Below, one piece after another: positions 1-8,705 of a stretch of 64,000 nt of DNA (position 1 is its first letter; every line of letters starts with the position of its first letter). This DNA is from Algoriphagus antarcticus (GTDB lineage Bacteria; Bacteroidota; Bacteroidia; Cytophagales; Cyclobacteriaceae). The position numbers and the translations under genes are program-made. Location of the stretch: NCBI RefSeq assembly GCF_002150685.1, contig NZ_MSSW01000008.1, forward strand, positions 111,938 through 175,937. The letters run 5' to 3'. The notes under the pieces were generated by a model. That model was not told the DNA's origin, ran no database searches, and worked only from the letters and a program-made list of their open reading frames with translations.

Positions 1-399
1 GAGCGCGGACATCTTCAACAGTCGAAATCCATCAAAATCATAGCTATGATGGTCGAGTGTCTTAAGCCGGTTATTGGGTATGGCGTTGAATTCCTTCTGG
101 GGGCCAAAAGAGAATACATTTTCTATTACAAATCTGATAAGCATAGCCTTAACGTGATTATTTCACACAAACTTATCATAATTGTGAATACAGAGTACAA
201 AAAAGTGAATAAAATTCACAACTCTGTGAAAATACTACACATTACCAATCTTTACACTATAAATCCAATCTACCTTCAATATACTAAAACCAGACATAAT
301 GTGTCAAAAATCCCTCAAGGCTGAATCCAGTTTGCTTAAACTCTAAGTTTTTGCTTTCTTGAGTCCTGTCAGCAAAAGACACCTATTTTTCAACAACAC
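1..399. other. AT-rich intergenic region upstream of the restriction operon
   Basis: I see no convincing gene here. A 92-codon open frame from 46 to 324 is low-complexity, Lys/Ile/Asn-rich and matches nothing I recognise. From about 160 to 230 the DNA carries several TTCACA/TGTGAA half-sites, described separately. The region presumably holds the promoter of the operon that starts at 400, but no clear Bacteroidota -7/-33 pair can be assigned by eye. Confidence 0.5.
162..230. promoter_or_regulatory. Cluster of TTCACA/TGTGAA inverted half-sites, possible operator
   Basis: Half-sites TTCACA start at 162 and 215, and TGTGAA at 183 and 225. The pair at 215-230 forms a perfect inverted repeat with a 4-nt spacer. 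A second palindrome, GTGAAT-AAA-ATTCAC, lies at 205-219. Such dyads about 170-240 bp upstream of the mod start could bind a dimeric regulator of the restriction operon. This is inference from symmetry; no regulator gene is visible beside it. Confidence 0.35.
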
Positions 400-2076
400 A
401 TGTCAACCTCCAAATCCCAAAAACTCGAACTCACCTGGATCGGCAAAGGCGATGAACCTAAGCTCGAACCACGCATCTTGATCGAGAATCCCGAATACAG
501 CTATGGAGATCCCAAGTCGGAGAATATGCTGATCCACGGGGACAACCTCCTTGCCCTAAAAGCCCTGGAGCAGGATTATGCAGGAAAGGTAAAATGCATC
601 TATATCGATCCGCCTTATAATACAGGAAGTGCATTTTCACATTATGATGATGGGGTAGAACATTCTTTATGGTTAAACTTAATTACAGTACGTATTAAAA
701 TTTTAAAAAATCTACTATCACAAGATGGATCAATTTGGATAAATATAGACGATAACGAAGGTCATTATTTAAAAGTGGCTTGTGATGAGATTTTTGGGAG
801 ATCAAATTTTATTTGTGGTATAGCTTGGGAAAAAAGATATTCTCCTCCACCAGACACTAAAGACTTTGGATACATTCATGATCAAATCCTTGTCTATAAA
901 AAAGCGCAAGAATTTCGTAGAAATTTACTTCCTATGACTGAGGATCAAACAGATAGATATAAAAATCCTGACAACGATTCTAGGGGTCCATGGAAAGCAA
1001 TGGATTACACTTGTAGGTATAATTTTAGAGAAAGGCCAAATCTCTATTATCCAATAATACACCCTTATTCCAATGAAGAAATTTGGCCAAAAAAAACAAG
1101 GGTATGGGCAATGTCAAAAGAGGTAACACAGAAAAATTTGAATGAGAAGAGAATATGGTGGGGTAAGAGTGGATTGAATAAAGTGCCTGCTCTTAAAAAT
1201 TTTTTTTCTGAAATCAATCAGGGAATGATGCCAATGTCTTTGTGGAAACATACATTGGCAGGACACAATCAAGAAGCAAAAAAAGAAATCAAAATACTTT
1301 TTGGAAATGACATTTTTGATACTCCTAAACCTGAAAGATTAATCCAAACAATTTTAACTATTGCAACTAATCCAGGCGACCTAGTCCTCGACTCCTTCCT
1401 CGGCTCCGGCACCACGGCAGCCGTAGCCCACAAAATGAGTCGCCACTATATCGGCATTGAGTTGGGCGAGCATGCCATTACTCACTGCTATCCCCGATTG
1501 AAGCAAGTGGTGGATGGAGAGCAAGGAGGAATCTCCAAGTCCGTGGACTGGAAAGGTGGTGGAGGATTTAAGTTCTATACCCTAGCTCCTAGCTTGCTGA
1601 ATCTGGACAAGTTTGGAAACTGGGTCATCAATAAAGAATACAATCCCGATATGCTGGCAGCCGCCATGGCGAAGCAAGAAGGTTTCAAATATGCCCCAGA
1701 CGAAGCCATCTTCTGGAAGCAGGGTAGAAGTATGGAGCGCGACTTTTTGTTTACTACCACTCAGTTTCTCACGGTTGAAGCAATAGATCGGATTCAGGAA
1801 GAGATGAAGCCAGAAGAAACGCTTCTAATCTGTTGCAAAGCTTATCAGCCAGAATGTGAAAACCGGTATAATTCTATCACCATCAAGAAAATCCCAAGTC
1901 TATTGCTCGACAAGTGTGAGTTTGGACGGGATGACTACAGTCTGAAGATCGTGCAGGTGCCTACTGAAGATCAGGAAGGGGAAGGAGATTCGGAGGAAGT
2001 CGGTTCTGATTTCGATTCAGAATTTCCCCCGAAATCCAAAAGCTCTAAACCAACCCAACCCGGTCTTTTTGACTGA
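400..2076 (+). CDS. mod: Type III restriction-modification system DNA methyltransferase (Mod)
   Basis: Site-specific DNA adenine methyltransferase that would protect host DNA and supply target recognition to the Mod2Res complex. The catalytic motif DPPYNTG is at residues 70-76 and the AdoMet-binding motif LDSFLGSGTT at about 330-339. This order (motif IV before motif I) is typical of beta-class N6-adenine methyltransferases, including type III Mod proteins. At 558 aa it is somewhat shorter than many Mod subunits. The middle of the gene (about 635-1378), where the target recognition domain should lie, is strikingly more AT-rich than either end, as if exchanged by recombination. It starts at ATG 400, and the Res gene follows after a 17-bp gap. 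The C-terminus is acidic and serine-rich, ending in a PGLFD-type tail. Confidence 0.93.
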   Translation: MSTSKSQKLELTWIGKGDEPKLEPRILIENPEYSYGDPKSENMLIHGDNLLALKALEQDYAGKVKCIYIDPPYNTGSAFSHYDDGVEHSLWLNLITVRIKILKNLLSQDGSIWINIDDNEGHYLKVACDEIFGRSNFICGIAWEKRYSPPPDTKDFGYIHDQILVYKKAQEFRRNLLPMTEDQTDRYKNPDNDSRGPWKAMDYTCRYNFRERPNLYYPIIHPYSNEEIWPKKTRVWAMSKEVTQKNLNEKRIWWGKSGLNKVPALKNFFSEINQGMMPMSLWKHTLAGHNQEAKKEIKILFGNDIFDTPKPERLIQTILTIATNPGDLVLDSFLGSGTTAAVAHKMSRHYIGIELGEHAITHCYPRLKQVVDGEQGGISKSVDWKGGGGFKFYTLAPSLLNLDKFGNWVINKEYNPDMLAAAMAKQEGFKYAPDEAIFWKQGRSMERDFLFTTTQFLTVEAIDRIQEEMKPEETLLICCKAYQPECENRYNSITIKKIPSLLLDKCEFGRDDYSLKIVQVPTEDQEGEGDSEEVGSDFDSEFPPKSKSSKPTQPGLFD

Positions 2077-2093
2077 TTTTTTAACCCAAAACC

Positions 2094-4757
2094 ATGAACA
2101 AACAAGCCAATCAGATCAAGCAGCGACTTTCACTTCGCCAGCCACTTCAAGAGTCACTGGATATTGTAGCGCAGCTAGCAGATGCACTTTCCTTGGATAA
2201 GCATGCGGATTTGGAAGAATCTCTTGCCATTGTGCAAAAACACTTTCCGAAAGTAGCGGACTTTGAGCGGGATTTTCCATCCATCTGTTTTTCCATCGCC
2301 ACTGGCGTAGGCAAGACACGCTTGATGGGCGCCTGCATCACCTATTTGTATCTGGAGAAAGGAATCCGCAATTTCTTCATCCTCGCTCCCAACCTCACCA
2401 TCTATGAGAAACTGATGGAAGACTTTGGCAATCCAGCATACTCAAAATACGTGTTTAGCGGGATCGGGGAATTTGTCCATAATAAACCTGTAATCATCAC
2501 GGGAGAAAACTATGCGCAGATGGGTGGACTTTTCCGCGACTCAGAAGTGCGGATCAATATCTTCAATGTCGCCAAGTTCAACTCTGACAATAAAGGAACA
2601 AAGAAGGATGGCGTGTCGCTGGCGCCACGAATCAAGCGACTGTCAGAATATCTGGGCCAGTCCTATTGGCAGTATTTGACTGAGTTGAAGGACTTGGTGA
2701 TCTTAATGGACGAAGCGCATCGCTACCATGCTGATCAGAGCAAAAAAGCCATCAATGAATTGAAGCCTGTTTTGGGAATTGAGTTGACGGCTACACCGGT
2801 AGATGAAAAGGGAAAAGTCTTTAAAAATATCGTGTATGAATATTCCTTGGCAAAAGCTTTGGAAGATGGGAAATATGTGAAAAACCCCGCAATCGCGACT
2901 CGCAAGAACTTTCGTGCCCAAGGATTGAGCGCAGATGAAATCGAGAAAATCAAGTTGGAAGATGCCATCTCCATTCATCAAGACACCAAAGCTGAATTAG
3001 TCTTGTATGCCCGAAACACCGGAGCGAAGTTGGTCAAGCCTTTTGTCTTAGTCGTTTGCAAGGATATTACTCATGCTTCGGAGGTCTTTGCTTATATGAG
3101 TTCACGCGACTTCTATGGTGGGCAATACCAAGGAAAAGTATTGCAAATCGATAGCAGTACGAAGAAAGACGAAGAGATTGACCGGCAGTTTGTGGCGTTG
3201 GAAAAATACGAGAACGAAATCGAGATCGTCATCCACGTGAATATGCTGAAAGAAGGCTGGGATGTTTCGAATCTTTATACGATAGTTCCGCTACGCGCTG
3301 CAAATGCCAGTATCCTGATTGAGCAGACCATAGGCCGTGGACTTCGCTTACCTTTCAATGGCGAGCGAACCGGCGTAGATAAGATCGATAAGCTGACGGT
3401 GATTGCCCATGATAATTTTGAATCAGTTATTGCCGAAGCACAGAACCCAGAGTCGGTGTTGAATAAGATGACTTTCATCGAGCTAGATGAAGCTGAGTTG
3501 CAGCCCAAAACCGAACTGGTTTACAGTCCTTCCCTTACCGAAGTTGGGTTTACCCGAGAGGAAAAAATCATTGCCAAGATCGAAGATCAGGCGAAGCGCC
3601 GAACAGCCCAAGTGGGTCTGGATAGCAAGCGGGCGATTATCAATGCGATTCCGATTGTAGGCAAAATAGAAGGCGTTCGAAGTTTGGCTGATTTGTCAAA
3701 GCCCGAAGTGAAGCAAATGGTTATGTACAAAGTTCGGGAAGAACTATTTTCAGGTCAGACAGATATTTTTGCGGAGGAAGACTACAAAGCGGCTTATGCC
3801 GCTTATGATGAATTGGTGACCAATTACACGTTAAATGTAATTGAGATTCCACGGATTGACTTGGTCTTAGATGAAGCAAGAGCTTGGTTTGAAGACTTCG
3901 ATCTATTCACCGAATTGGGCTTTAATTTCAAGCCACTTTCGGAGGAGATCATGATCGTGGAGCTGACCGGAGAGCGGCGGACCGATTCGATCGGGGTGAT
4001 TCATGGGGCATTTCGAAAAGATTCTCCTGCCAATCAAGTAGTCGCCGAATTAATAAATTATCCAGAGATCGACTACGATGAATACAGCGAATTACTTTTC
4101 AAGCTTACGCATCAGGCTTTAGCTTTTATTCAAGGCAACTATCCTGACACGGAGCAATTCAGATTGGTGATCAAGCAGTACCGCAAGCACATTGCATCGG
4201 AGATTTACAAGCAGATGCGAACCCACTTTCGGATCAGTACTCGAGACTATGGGAAGCCGAAAGTGTTGGCATTTGTGAAGATTGAGGATTGGAATTTCAC
4301 GGTTTTACCAAATGGACGCAGACATTACAAAGATGTGATCAAGCCGACGAGTTTGATTCCGAAATTGGTATTTACCGGTTTTGAGAAAGCAGGACATTTG
4401 GAGTACAAATTTGACTCCGGTACCGAGAAAGACTTTGCTTACATTCTGGAAAATGACAAAGATGTATTGAAATGGCTTCGTCCAGCTCAGAATCAGTTCC
4501 GCATTTATTGGGCGAATAATTCAAAGCAATACTATCCTGATTTTGTAGTAGAAACAGGCGATACAATCTACATGATAGAAACCAAAGCAGCCGATCAGAT
4601 GAAAAGCGCGGAAGTATTGGACAAGAAAAAAGCAGCGGAAACTTATTGCAAATATGCTTCAGAATTCACGGAAGGGCATGGCGGAAAGGCTTGGAGGTAT
4701 GTATTGATCGCCCACGATGAAGTGAATGTGACTAGGAGTTTTGGGTATTTTGTTTAA
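2094..4757 (+). CDS. res: Type III restriction enzyme, Res (helicase-nuclease) subunit
   Basis: ATP-dependent translocase and endonuclease partner of the preceding methyltransferase, cutting unmethylated DNA. An SF2 Walker A motif (ATGVGKT) is at residues 69-75 and a DEAH box at 206-209. Helicase motif VI (EQTIGRGLR) lies around residue 410. Near the C-terminus a PDF...ETK pattern (about residues 820-835) fits the PD-(D/E)XK nuclease of Res subunits. The 887-aa length is within the family range. The mod-res spacing of 17 bp indicates co-transcription. The frame is intact with all key motifs, so the enzyme is probably active. The RecQ-like gene begins 15 bp downstream. Confidence 0.93.
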   Translation: MNKQANQIKQRLSLRQPLQESLDIVAQLADALSLDKHADLEESLAIVQKHFPKVADFERDFPSICFSIATGVGKTRLMGACITYLYLEKGIRNFFILAPNLTIYEKLMEDFGNPAYSKYVFSGIGEFVHNKPVIITGENYAQMGGLFRDSEVRINIFNVAKFNSDNKGTKKDGVSLAPRIKRLSEYLGQSYWQYLTELKDLVILMDEAHRYHADQSKKAINELKPVLGIELTATPVDEKGKVFKNIVYEYSLAKALEDGKYVKNPAIATRKNFRAQGLSADEIEKIKLEDAISIHQDTKAELVLYARNTGAKLVKPFVLVVCKDITHASEVFAYMSSRDFYGGQYQGKVLQIDSSTKKDEEIDRQFVALEKYENEIEIVIHVNMLKEGWDVSNLYTIVPLRAANASILIEQTIGRGLRLPFNGERTGVDKIDKLTVIAHDNFESVIAEAQNPESVLNKMTFIELDEAELQPKTELVYSPSLTEVGFTREEKIIAKIEDQAKRRTAQVGLDSKRAIINAIPIVGKIEGVRSLADLSKPEVKQMVMYKVREELFSGQTDIFAEEDYKAAYAAYDELVTNYTLNVIEIPRIDLVLDEARAWFEDFDLFTELGFNFKPLSEEIMIVELTGERRTDSIGVIHGAFRKDSPANQVVAELINYPEIDYDEYSELLFKLTHQALAFIQGNYPDTEQFRLVIKQYRKHIASEIYKQMRTHFRISTRDYGKPKVLAFVKIEDWNFTVLPNGRRHYKDVIKPTSLIPKLVFTGFEKAGHLEYKFDSGTEKDFAYILENDKDVLKWLRPAQNQFRIYWANNSKQYYPDFVVETGDTIYMIETKAADQMKSAEVLDKKKAAETYCKYASEFTEGHGGKAWRYVLIAHDEVNVTRSFGYFV

Positions 4758-4772
4758 ATAAATCTTTTGTGT

Positions 4773-6872
4773 ATGAGCAAGGAGCTAGCACTATCACTTT
4801 TACGAAAAGCACTGAATAATCCTAGCGCTGAATTCAGAGATGGACAATGGGAAGCCATAGAAAAACTAACTGTTTATAAACAGAAGTTACTGGTGATCGA
4901 GCGAACAGGCTGGGGAAAAAGTTCGGTTTATTTTATCAGTACCAAAATACTTCGAGACCAGGGAAAAGGCATGAGCATCATTATATCTCCACTTTTGGCC
5001 TTAATGCGAAACCAAGTCGATGCAGCAGAACGCTTAGGTATTAGAGCTGCTACCATAAATTCTACGAACGTTCAAGAATGGGACTCTGTCAAAACCGCCA
5101 TTCTCAGGGATGAAGTGGATACCTTATTGATTTCGCCTGAGCGATTGTCCAATGAAAAATTTATTGAACAAGTACTTTATCCAATAGCACAACGCGTTGG
5201 ACTTTTTGTGGTTGACGAAGCCCATTGCATTTCGGATTGGGGTCATGATTTCCGCCCAGATTATCGCCGTATTGTTGGAATTCTAAAAGTGATGCCTGAT
5301 GGTATGCCTGTTTTGGGTACCACAGCAACTGCAAATAATCGGGTCGTTGCTGATATTCAAGACCAATTAGGCGGAATTTCGATTATCCGAGGAACACTGA
5401 CAAGAGAAAGCCTTAAACTTCAGAATATCACCTTACCAGATCAAGCATCCCGATTAGCTTGGCTCAAGGAGAATATTCCGCATATGGAAGGAAGCGGAAT
5501 CGTATATGTACTTACGAAACGTGATGCGAGGATAGTCACAAATTGGCTAAATGATTGTGGAATCGATGCAGCTGCTTACTATTCAGGAGTAGAAGATGAA
5601 AACTTCGATGATTCTAATTCCTATCGCCAATTTTTGGAAGACTCTCTTTATAACAATGAGCTAAAAGTATTGGTCGCTTCTACTGCTTTAGGAATGGGAT
5701 ATGATAAGCCAGATTTAAGTTTTGTTGTCCACTTTCAAGCCCCTGGATCGATCATTAGCTATTACCAGCAGGTGGGTAGAGCCGGTCGAGCTATCTCGGA
5801 TGCATATGGGATTTTGCTATTTGGTAAAGAAGATGCCGATGTCCATGAATATTTCAGAGAAGGAGCTTTCCCGCCAGAAGAAATTGTAAATGATATTCTA
5901 AAGGCATTGGAAGATTATGATGGCCTATCTGTACCTAAACTTGAAGAAGTCCTAAATTTAAAAAGAGGACTTATAGATAAAACCCTCAAATATTTAAGCG
6001 TAGAGGAACCTTCTCCAATTGCTAAAGTTGATTCACAATGGAAAAGAACAGCAATCACCTATGCCATGGATACTGACAAAATTCTACGCCTTACATTCCA
6101 AAGGCAGGAAGAATGGGAAAGTGTCAAAGAGTATATAGAAACAAAAGACTGTCTGATGAACTTCTTACAAGAAGAATTGGACGATGAAATCACCGGTCCT
6201 TGTGGTAGATGTGCCAACTGTTTGAAGACGGAAATTTTATCGAGCCAAGTACAACATAGGAATATTCTGGAAGCATCTATTTATCTCAAGCATTCAGAAT
6301 TTGATATCGAGCCAAGAAAACAGATTCCTAGCGGGACATTACCAAATTATGGCTGGAGAACCGGAAATTTACCTCCTGATCTTCAGGCAGAAATTGGGAA
6401 GGTTTTATCTAGGTGGGGAGATGCAGGCTGGGGAAAAATTGTGGCCGATGACAAACATGCAGGTTATTTTAGAGATGAGTTAGTGGACGCTATGGCTGAA
6501 ATGATTATTCAAAGATGGAAACCACTTCCCTTTCCAGAATGTATTACTTGTATCCCTTCGCTAAGGCATCCTGATTTGGTCCCTGACTTTGCCAAAAGAC
6601 TAGCAAAAAAATTAGAAATTCCTTTCTACCCGATAATTGTAAAGGTTGTAAATACACAAGCACAAAAAGAACAAGAAAATAGCTTTCATCAATGCCACAA
6701 TTTGGATGGAGCATTTGAGATTAATGGGACGGTTGAAAATAAACCCCTATTTTTAATCGATGATGCAGTTGATTCGCGATGGACCTTTACAATTGCATCT
6801 GTATTACTCAAAAAAGCAGGTTCTGGTCCTGTTTATCCGGTAGCCCTTACCTCCACCTCAGTTAGCGATTAA
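4773..6872 (+). CDS. RecQ-type DNA helicase fused to a C-terminal phosphoribosyltransferase-like domain
   Basis: The N-terminal part is a RecQ-family 3'-5' helicase: Walker A variant TGWGKS near residue 50, DEAHCISDWGHDFRP at about 148-162, and a motif VI block QQVGRAGRA. A four-cysteine zinc-binding cluster (C...CxxCxxC) ends with GPCGRCANC near residue 480. There is no HRDC domain. Instead the last ~180 residues resemble ComF/PRTase folds: a CIPSLRHPD segment and a PRPP-loop-like LIDDAVDSRWT near 663-673. I start at ATG 4773 rather than the in-frame TTG at 4767. The DprA-like gene follows after 1 bp. Fusion of a RecQ core to a PRTase beside DprA suggests a defence role rather than routine repair. 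That is inference; the helicase call itself is firm. Confidence 0.85.
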   Translation: MSKELALSLLRKALNNPSAEFRDGQWEAIEKLTVYKQKLLVIERTGWGKSSVYFISTKILRDQGKGMSIIISPLLALMRNQVDAAERLGIRAATINSTNVQEWDSVKTAILRDEVDTLLISPERLSNEKFIEQVLYPIAQRVGLFVVDEAHCISDWGHDFRPDYRRIVGILKVMPDGMPVLGTTATANNRVVADIQDQLGGISIIRGTLTRESLKLQNITLPDQASRLAWLKENIPHMEGSGIVYVLTKRDARIVTNWLNDCGIDAAAYYSGVEDENFDDSNSYRQFLEDSLYNNELKVLVASTALGMGYDKPDLSFVVHFQAPGSIISYYQQVGRAGRAISDAYGILLFGKEDADVHEYFREGAFPPEEIVNDILKALEDYDGLSVPKLEEVLNLKRGLIDKTLKYLSVEEPSPIAKVDSQWKRTAITYAMDTDKILRLTFQRQEEWESVKEYIETKDCLMNFLQEELDDEITGPCGRCANCLKTEILSSQVQHRNILEASIYLKHSEFDIEPRKQIPSGTLPNYGWRTGNLPPDLQAEIGKVLSRWGDAGWGKIVADDKHAGYFRDELVDAMAEMIIQRWKPLPFPECITCIPSLRHPDLVPDFAKRLAKKLEIPFYPIIVKVVNTQAQKEQENSFHQCHNLDGAFEINGTVENKPLFLIDDAVDSRWTFTIASVLLKKAGSGPVYPVALTSTSVSD

Positions 6873-6873
6873 A

Positions 6874-8139
6874 ATGATTTCAGAAAGAACCAAAGCTATA
6901 TTACTTCTTACTTCCTACCTCTCCAAAGAGCTTGATAGAGAAACAAAACCCTTGAATATTCGAGAATGGAATGAGGTAGTAAGATGGATGCAAGCTGAGA
7001 AGCTGACTCCAGAAGGCTTACTCACAGGTAATTTAGAAGTTACTCTAAGCACTTGGCAAGAGACTAAATTCTCCAAACAACGAATTATTGATTTGCTAGA
7101 TCGTAAAATGGCACTAGCTCTCAAGTTGGAAAAATGGATAAAGGCAGGAGTTTGGGTTATTAATCGAAGCGATCCAGAATACCCGGAATCAATAAAAAAT
7201 GCATTGAGCAGCAAAGTGCCTCCGATCCTTTTTGGAATAGGAGATATAAATCTATTATCAAAGGATTACATTGGAATAGTCGGATCAAGAAATATCGATG
7301 AAGAGGATGTCTTAGCGACGGGAGGAATTGTAAATCAGATTTACTCGCAAGAATTTGGTGTCGTGTCAGGAGGAGCTAAAGGGGTAGATGAACACTCGAT
7401 GTCTGGAATCTTGGATCGGGGAGGATTTGCATTGGGAGTATTAGCTGATAGTCTTATCAAAAAGTCAACTGATGGGATATATAGGAAATCAATCCAAGAC
7501 AATAAGCTTGTTCTTATTTCTCCATTTAACCCAGAGGCAGGCTTCAATGTGGGAAATGCTATGGGTAGAAATAAGCTGATCTACATTCTTTCCAAAGCGA
7601 CGATAGTAGTCAGATCTGAAACAAAAGGGGGGACATGGTCAGGAGCTGAGGAGAATCTAAAGGAAAAATATGTTCCACTTTGGGTAAATGAACCTAAAGA
7701 CTTGAAATCAGCAAAAGGCAATGTCGAAATTGTTAAAAAGGGAGGTAAGTGGCTTCCATCAACTTTTGAAATCTCTGACCTTATAAAAGTTATTCCAAAA
7801 GATAAGGAACATCAAGTCTCACTTTTCGATGGTTTTTCCGAACCCAATAGAGCCACATTTAATCAAGTTAGTGAGCCGAAAGTAGCTTATGAGCCTTTAA
7901 AAAAGTCAATGAATTCCCCGTCAAACTCTGATATAATTGATTTTAAGAATGCGAGTTTCTATGATTTTTTTATCTACAAAATTTCTGAAAAAATCGGCAA
8001 TCAAGCTTTTACAAAAGAGCAGATAATGGCAGACTTTGATCTCTCTTCCAAGCAACTTGACGAGTGGCTTAAAATAGGAGTTGAAACAAAGGTTTTGGTT
8101 AAAAATTCAAAACCAGTTTCTTATCAATACAAGCCTTGA
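6874..8139 (+). CDS. DprA/Smf-family DNA-processing protein, defence-associated type
   Basis: A Rossmann-like DprA core is recognisable from NRSDPEYPE, IVGSRN (near residue 130) and SGGAKGVDEHS (about 165-175), which are family signatures for single-stranded DNA binding. It is 421 aa, with an atypical N-terminal helical region. A variable linker contains a HQVSLFDGF segment, and a C-terminal stretch (about 365-420) looks like a winged helix. Genuine competence DprA loads RecA on incoming DNA. Here the gene is 1 bp behind the RecQ-PRTase fusion in a restriction operon, so a role in immunity or in controlling that partner is more likely. PRTase/DprA gene pairs are known from the ShosTA toxin-antitoxin system, but orthology cannot be judged from sequence alone. 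Confidence 0.82.
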   Translation: MISERTKAILLLTSYLSKELDRETKPLNIREWNEVVRWMQAEKLTPEGLLTGNLEVTLSTWQETKFSKQRIIDLLDRKMALALKLEKWIKAGVWVINRSDPEYPESIKNALSSKVPPILFGIGDINLLSKDYIGIVGSRNIDEEDVLATGGIVNQIYSQEFGVVSGGAKGVDEHSMSGILDRGGFALGVLADSLIKKSTDGIYRKSIQDNKLVLISPFNPEAGFNVGNAMGRNKLIYILSKATIVVRSETKGGTWSGAEENLKEKYVPLWVNEPKDLKSAKGNVEIVKKGGKWLPSTFEISDLIKVIPKDKEHQVSLFDGFSEPNRATFNQVSEPKVAYEPLKKSMNSPSNSDIIDFKNASFYDFFIYKISEKIGNQAFTKEQIMADFDLSSKQLDEWLKIGVETKVLVKNSKPVSYQYKP

Positions 8140-8147
8140 TATAAACC

Positions 8148-8182
8148 AAAAAGCCTTCCTGACTACATCAGGAAGGCTTTTT
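8148..8182. terminator. Strong bidirectional rho-independent terminator
   Basis: A perfect 15-bp stem (8148-8162 with 8168-8182) has a 5-nt loop, an A-tract on one side and a T-tract on the other. It lies between the convergent dprA-like gene and the gene ending at 8187, and should end transcription from both sides. It also marks the right edge of the defence operon. Confidence 0.9.
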
Positions 8183-8186
8183 ATTA

Positions 8187-8609
8187 TCAATTTCCACCGC
8201 CTCTATTTCCTCTTCTAGGATCTGCCTCGATCTGAGCATTTGGTCTGCGACGCCTTGGGTCATCCATTCGCTCTGCTTTGAGTTCAGCCCATTTGGTTCT
8301 TTGCTCCTCAGTCAACACCGCCTGAATTTTAGCATCTTGTTCTTTCATTTCTGCTTTCCTAGCATCCATTTCTACTTTGCGAGCTTCCATCTCAGCCTTT
8401 CTTTCAACCTCATTCTTTTTAGCAAATTCCAAATTAATAGCTAAGAGTTGCTGCTTTTGAGCTTCTGTGAGAGCGAGTTTTTCTGCCATTTGCTCTGTAC
8501 TTCGGTTAGCTCTTTCTTCGGGACTTGGTCTTTCTCCACCTTTTCTTTGAGCCATTGTGCTTAAGCTGATCATGACCATCAAGCCTGTCACATAAATCCA
8601 TCTTTTCAT
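8187..8609 (-). CDS. Secreted Spy/CpxP-like DUF4890-type protein
   Basis: A 140-residue protein with an N-terminal signal peptide (MKRWIYVTGLMVMISLSTMAQ). A charged helical body follows, with an LTEAQKQQLLAI segment, repeated KAEMEARK-type heptads and a second LTEEQRTKW segment. The C-terminus is Arg/Gly/Asn-rich. The LTxxQ repeats resemble Spy/CpxP and DUF4890 periplasmic proteins of Bacteroidota, which are thought to act as envelope chaperones or stress sensors. It is probably monocistronic, sharing the terminator at 8148-8182 with the convergent operon. Function in this organism is inferred only. Confidence 0.7.
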   Translation of the reverse strand: MKRWIYVTGLMVMISLSTMAQRKGGERPSPEERANRSTEQMAEKLALTEAQKQQLLAINLEFAKKNEVERKAEMEARKVEMDARKAEMKEQDAKIQAVLTEEQRTKWAELKAERMDDPRRRRPNAQIEADPRRGNRGGGN

Positions 8610-8705
8610 GTTTTCTATTGTTTAGTAGTTACATGAATTAGACCTTACATGACTGCAGGAGTTTAATTTGGGATTAGATAGTTTTTGTTAAGAAATCTAA
8701 ATAGC

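Noticed and set aside
46..324. 92-codon open frame at the left edge
   Set aside because: Low-complexity Lys/Ile/Asn composition, no family resemblance, and it runs through the palindrome cluster upstream of mod.
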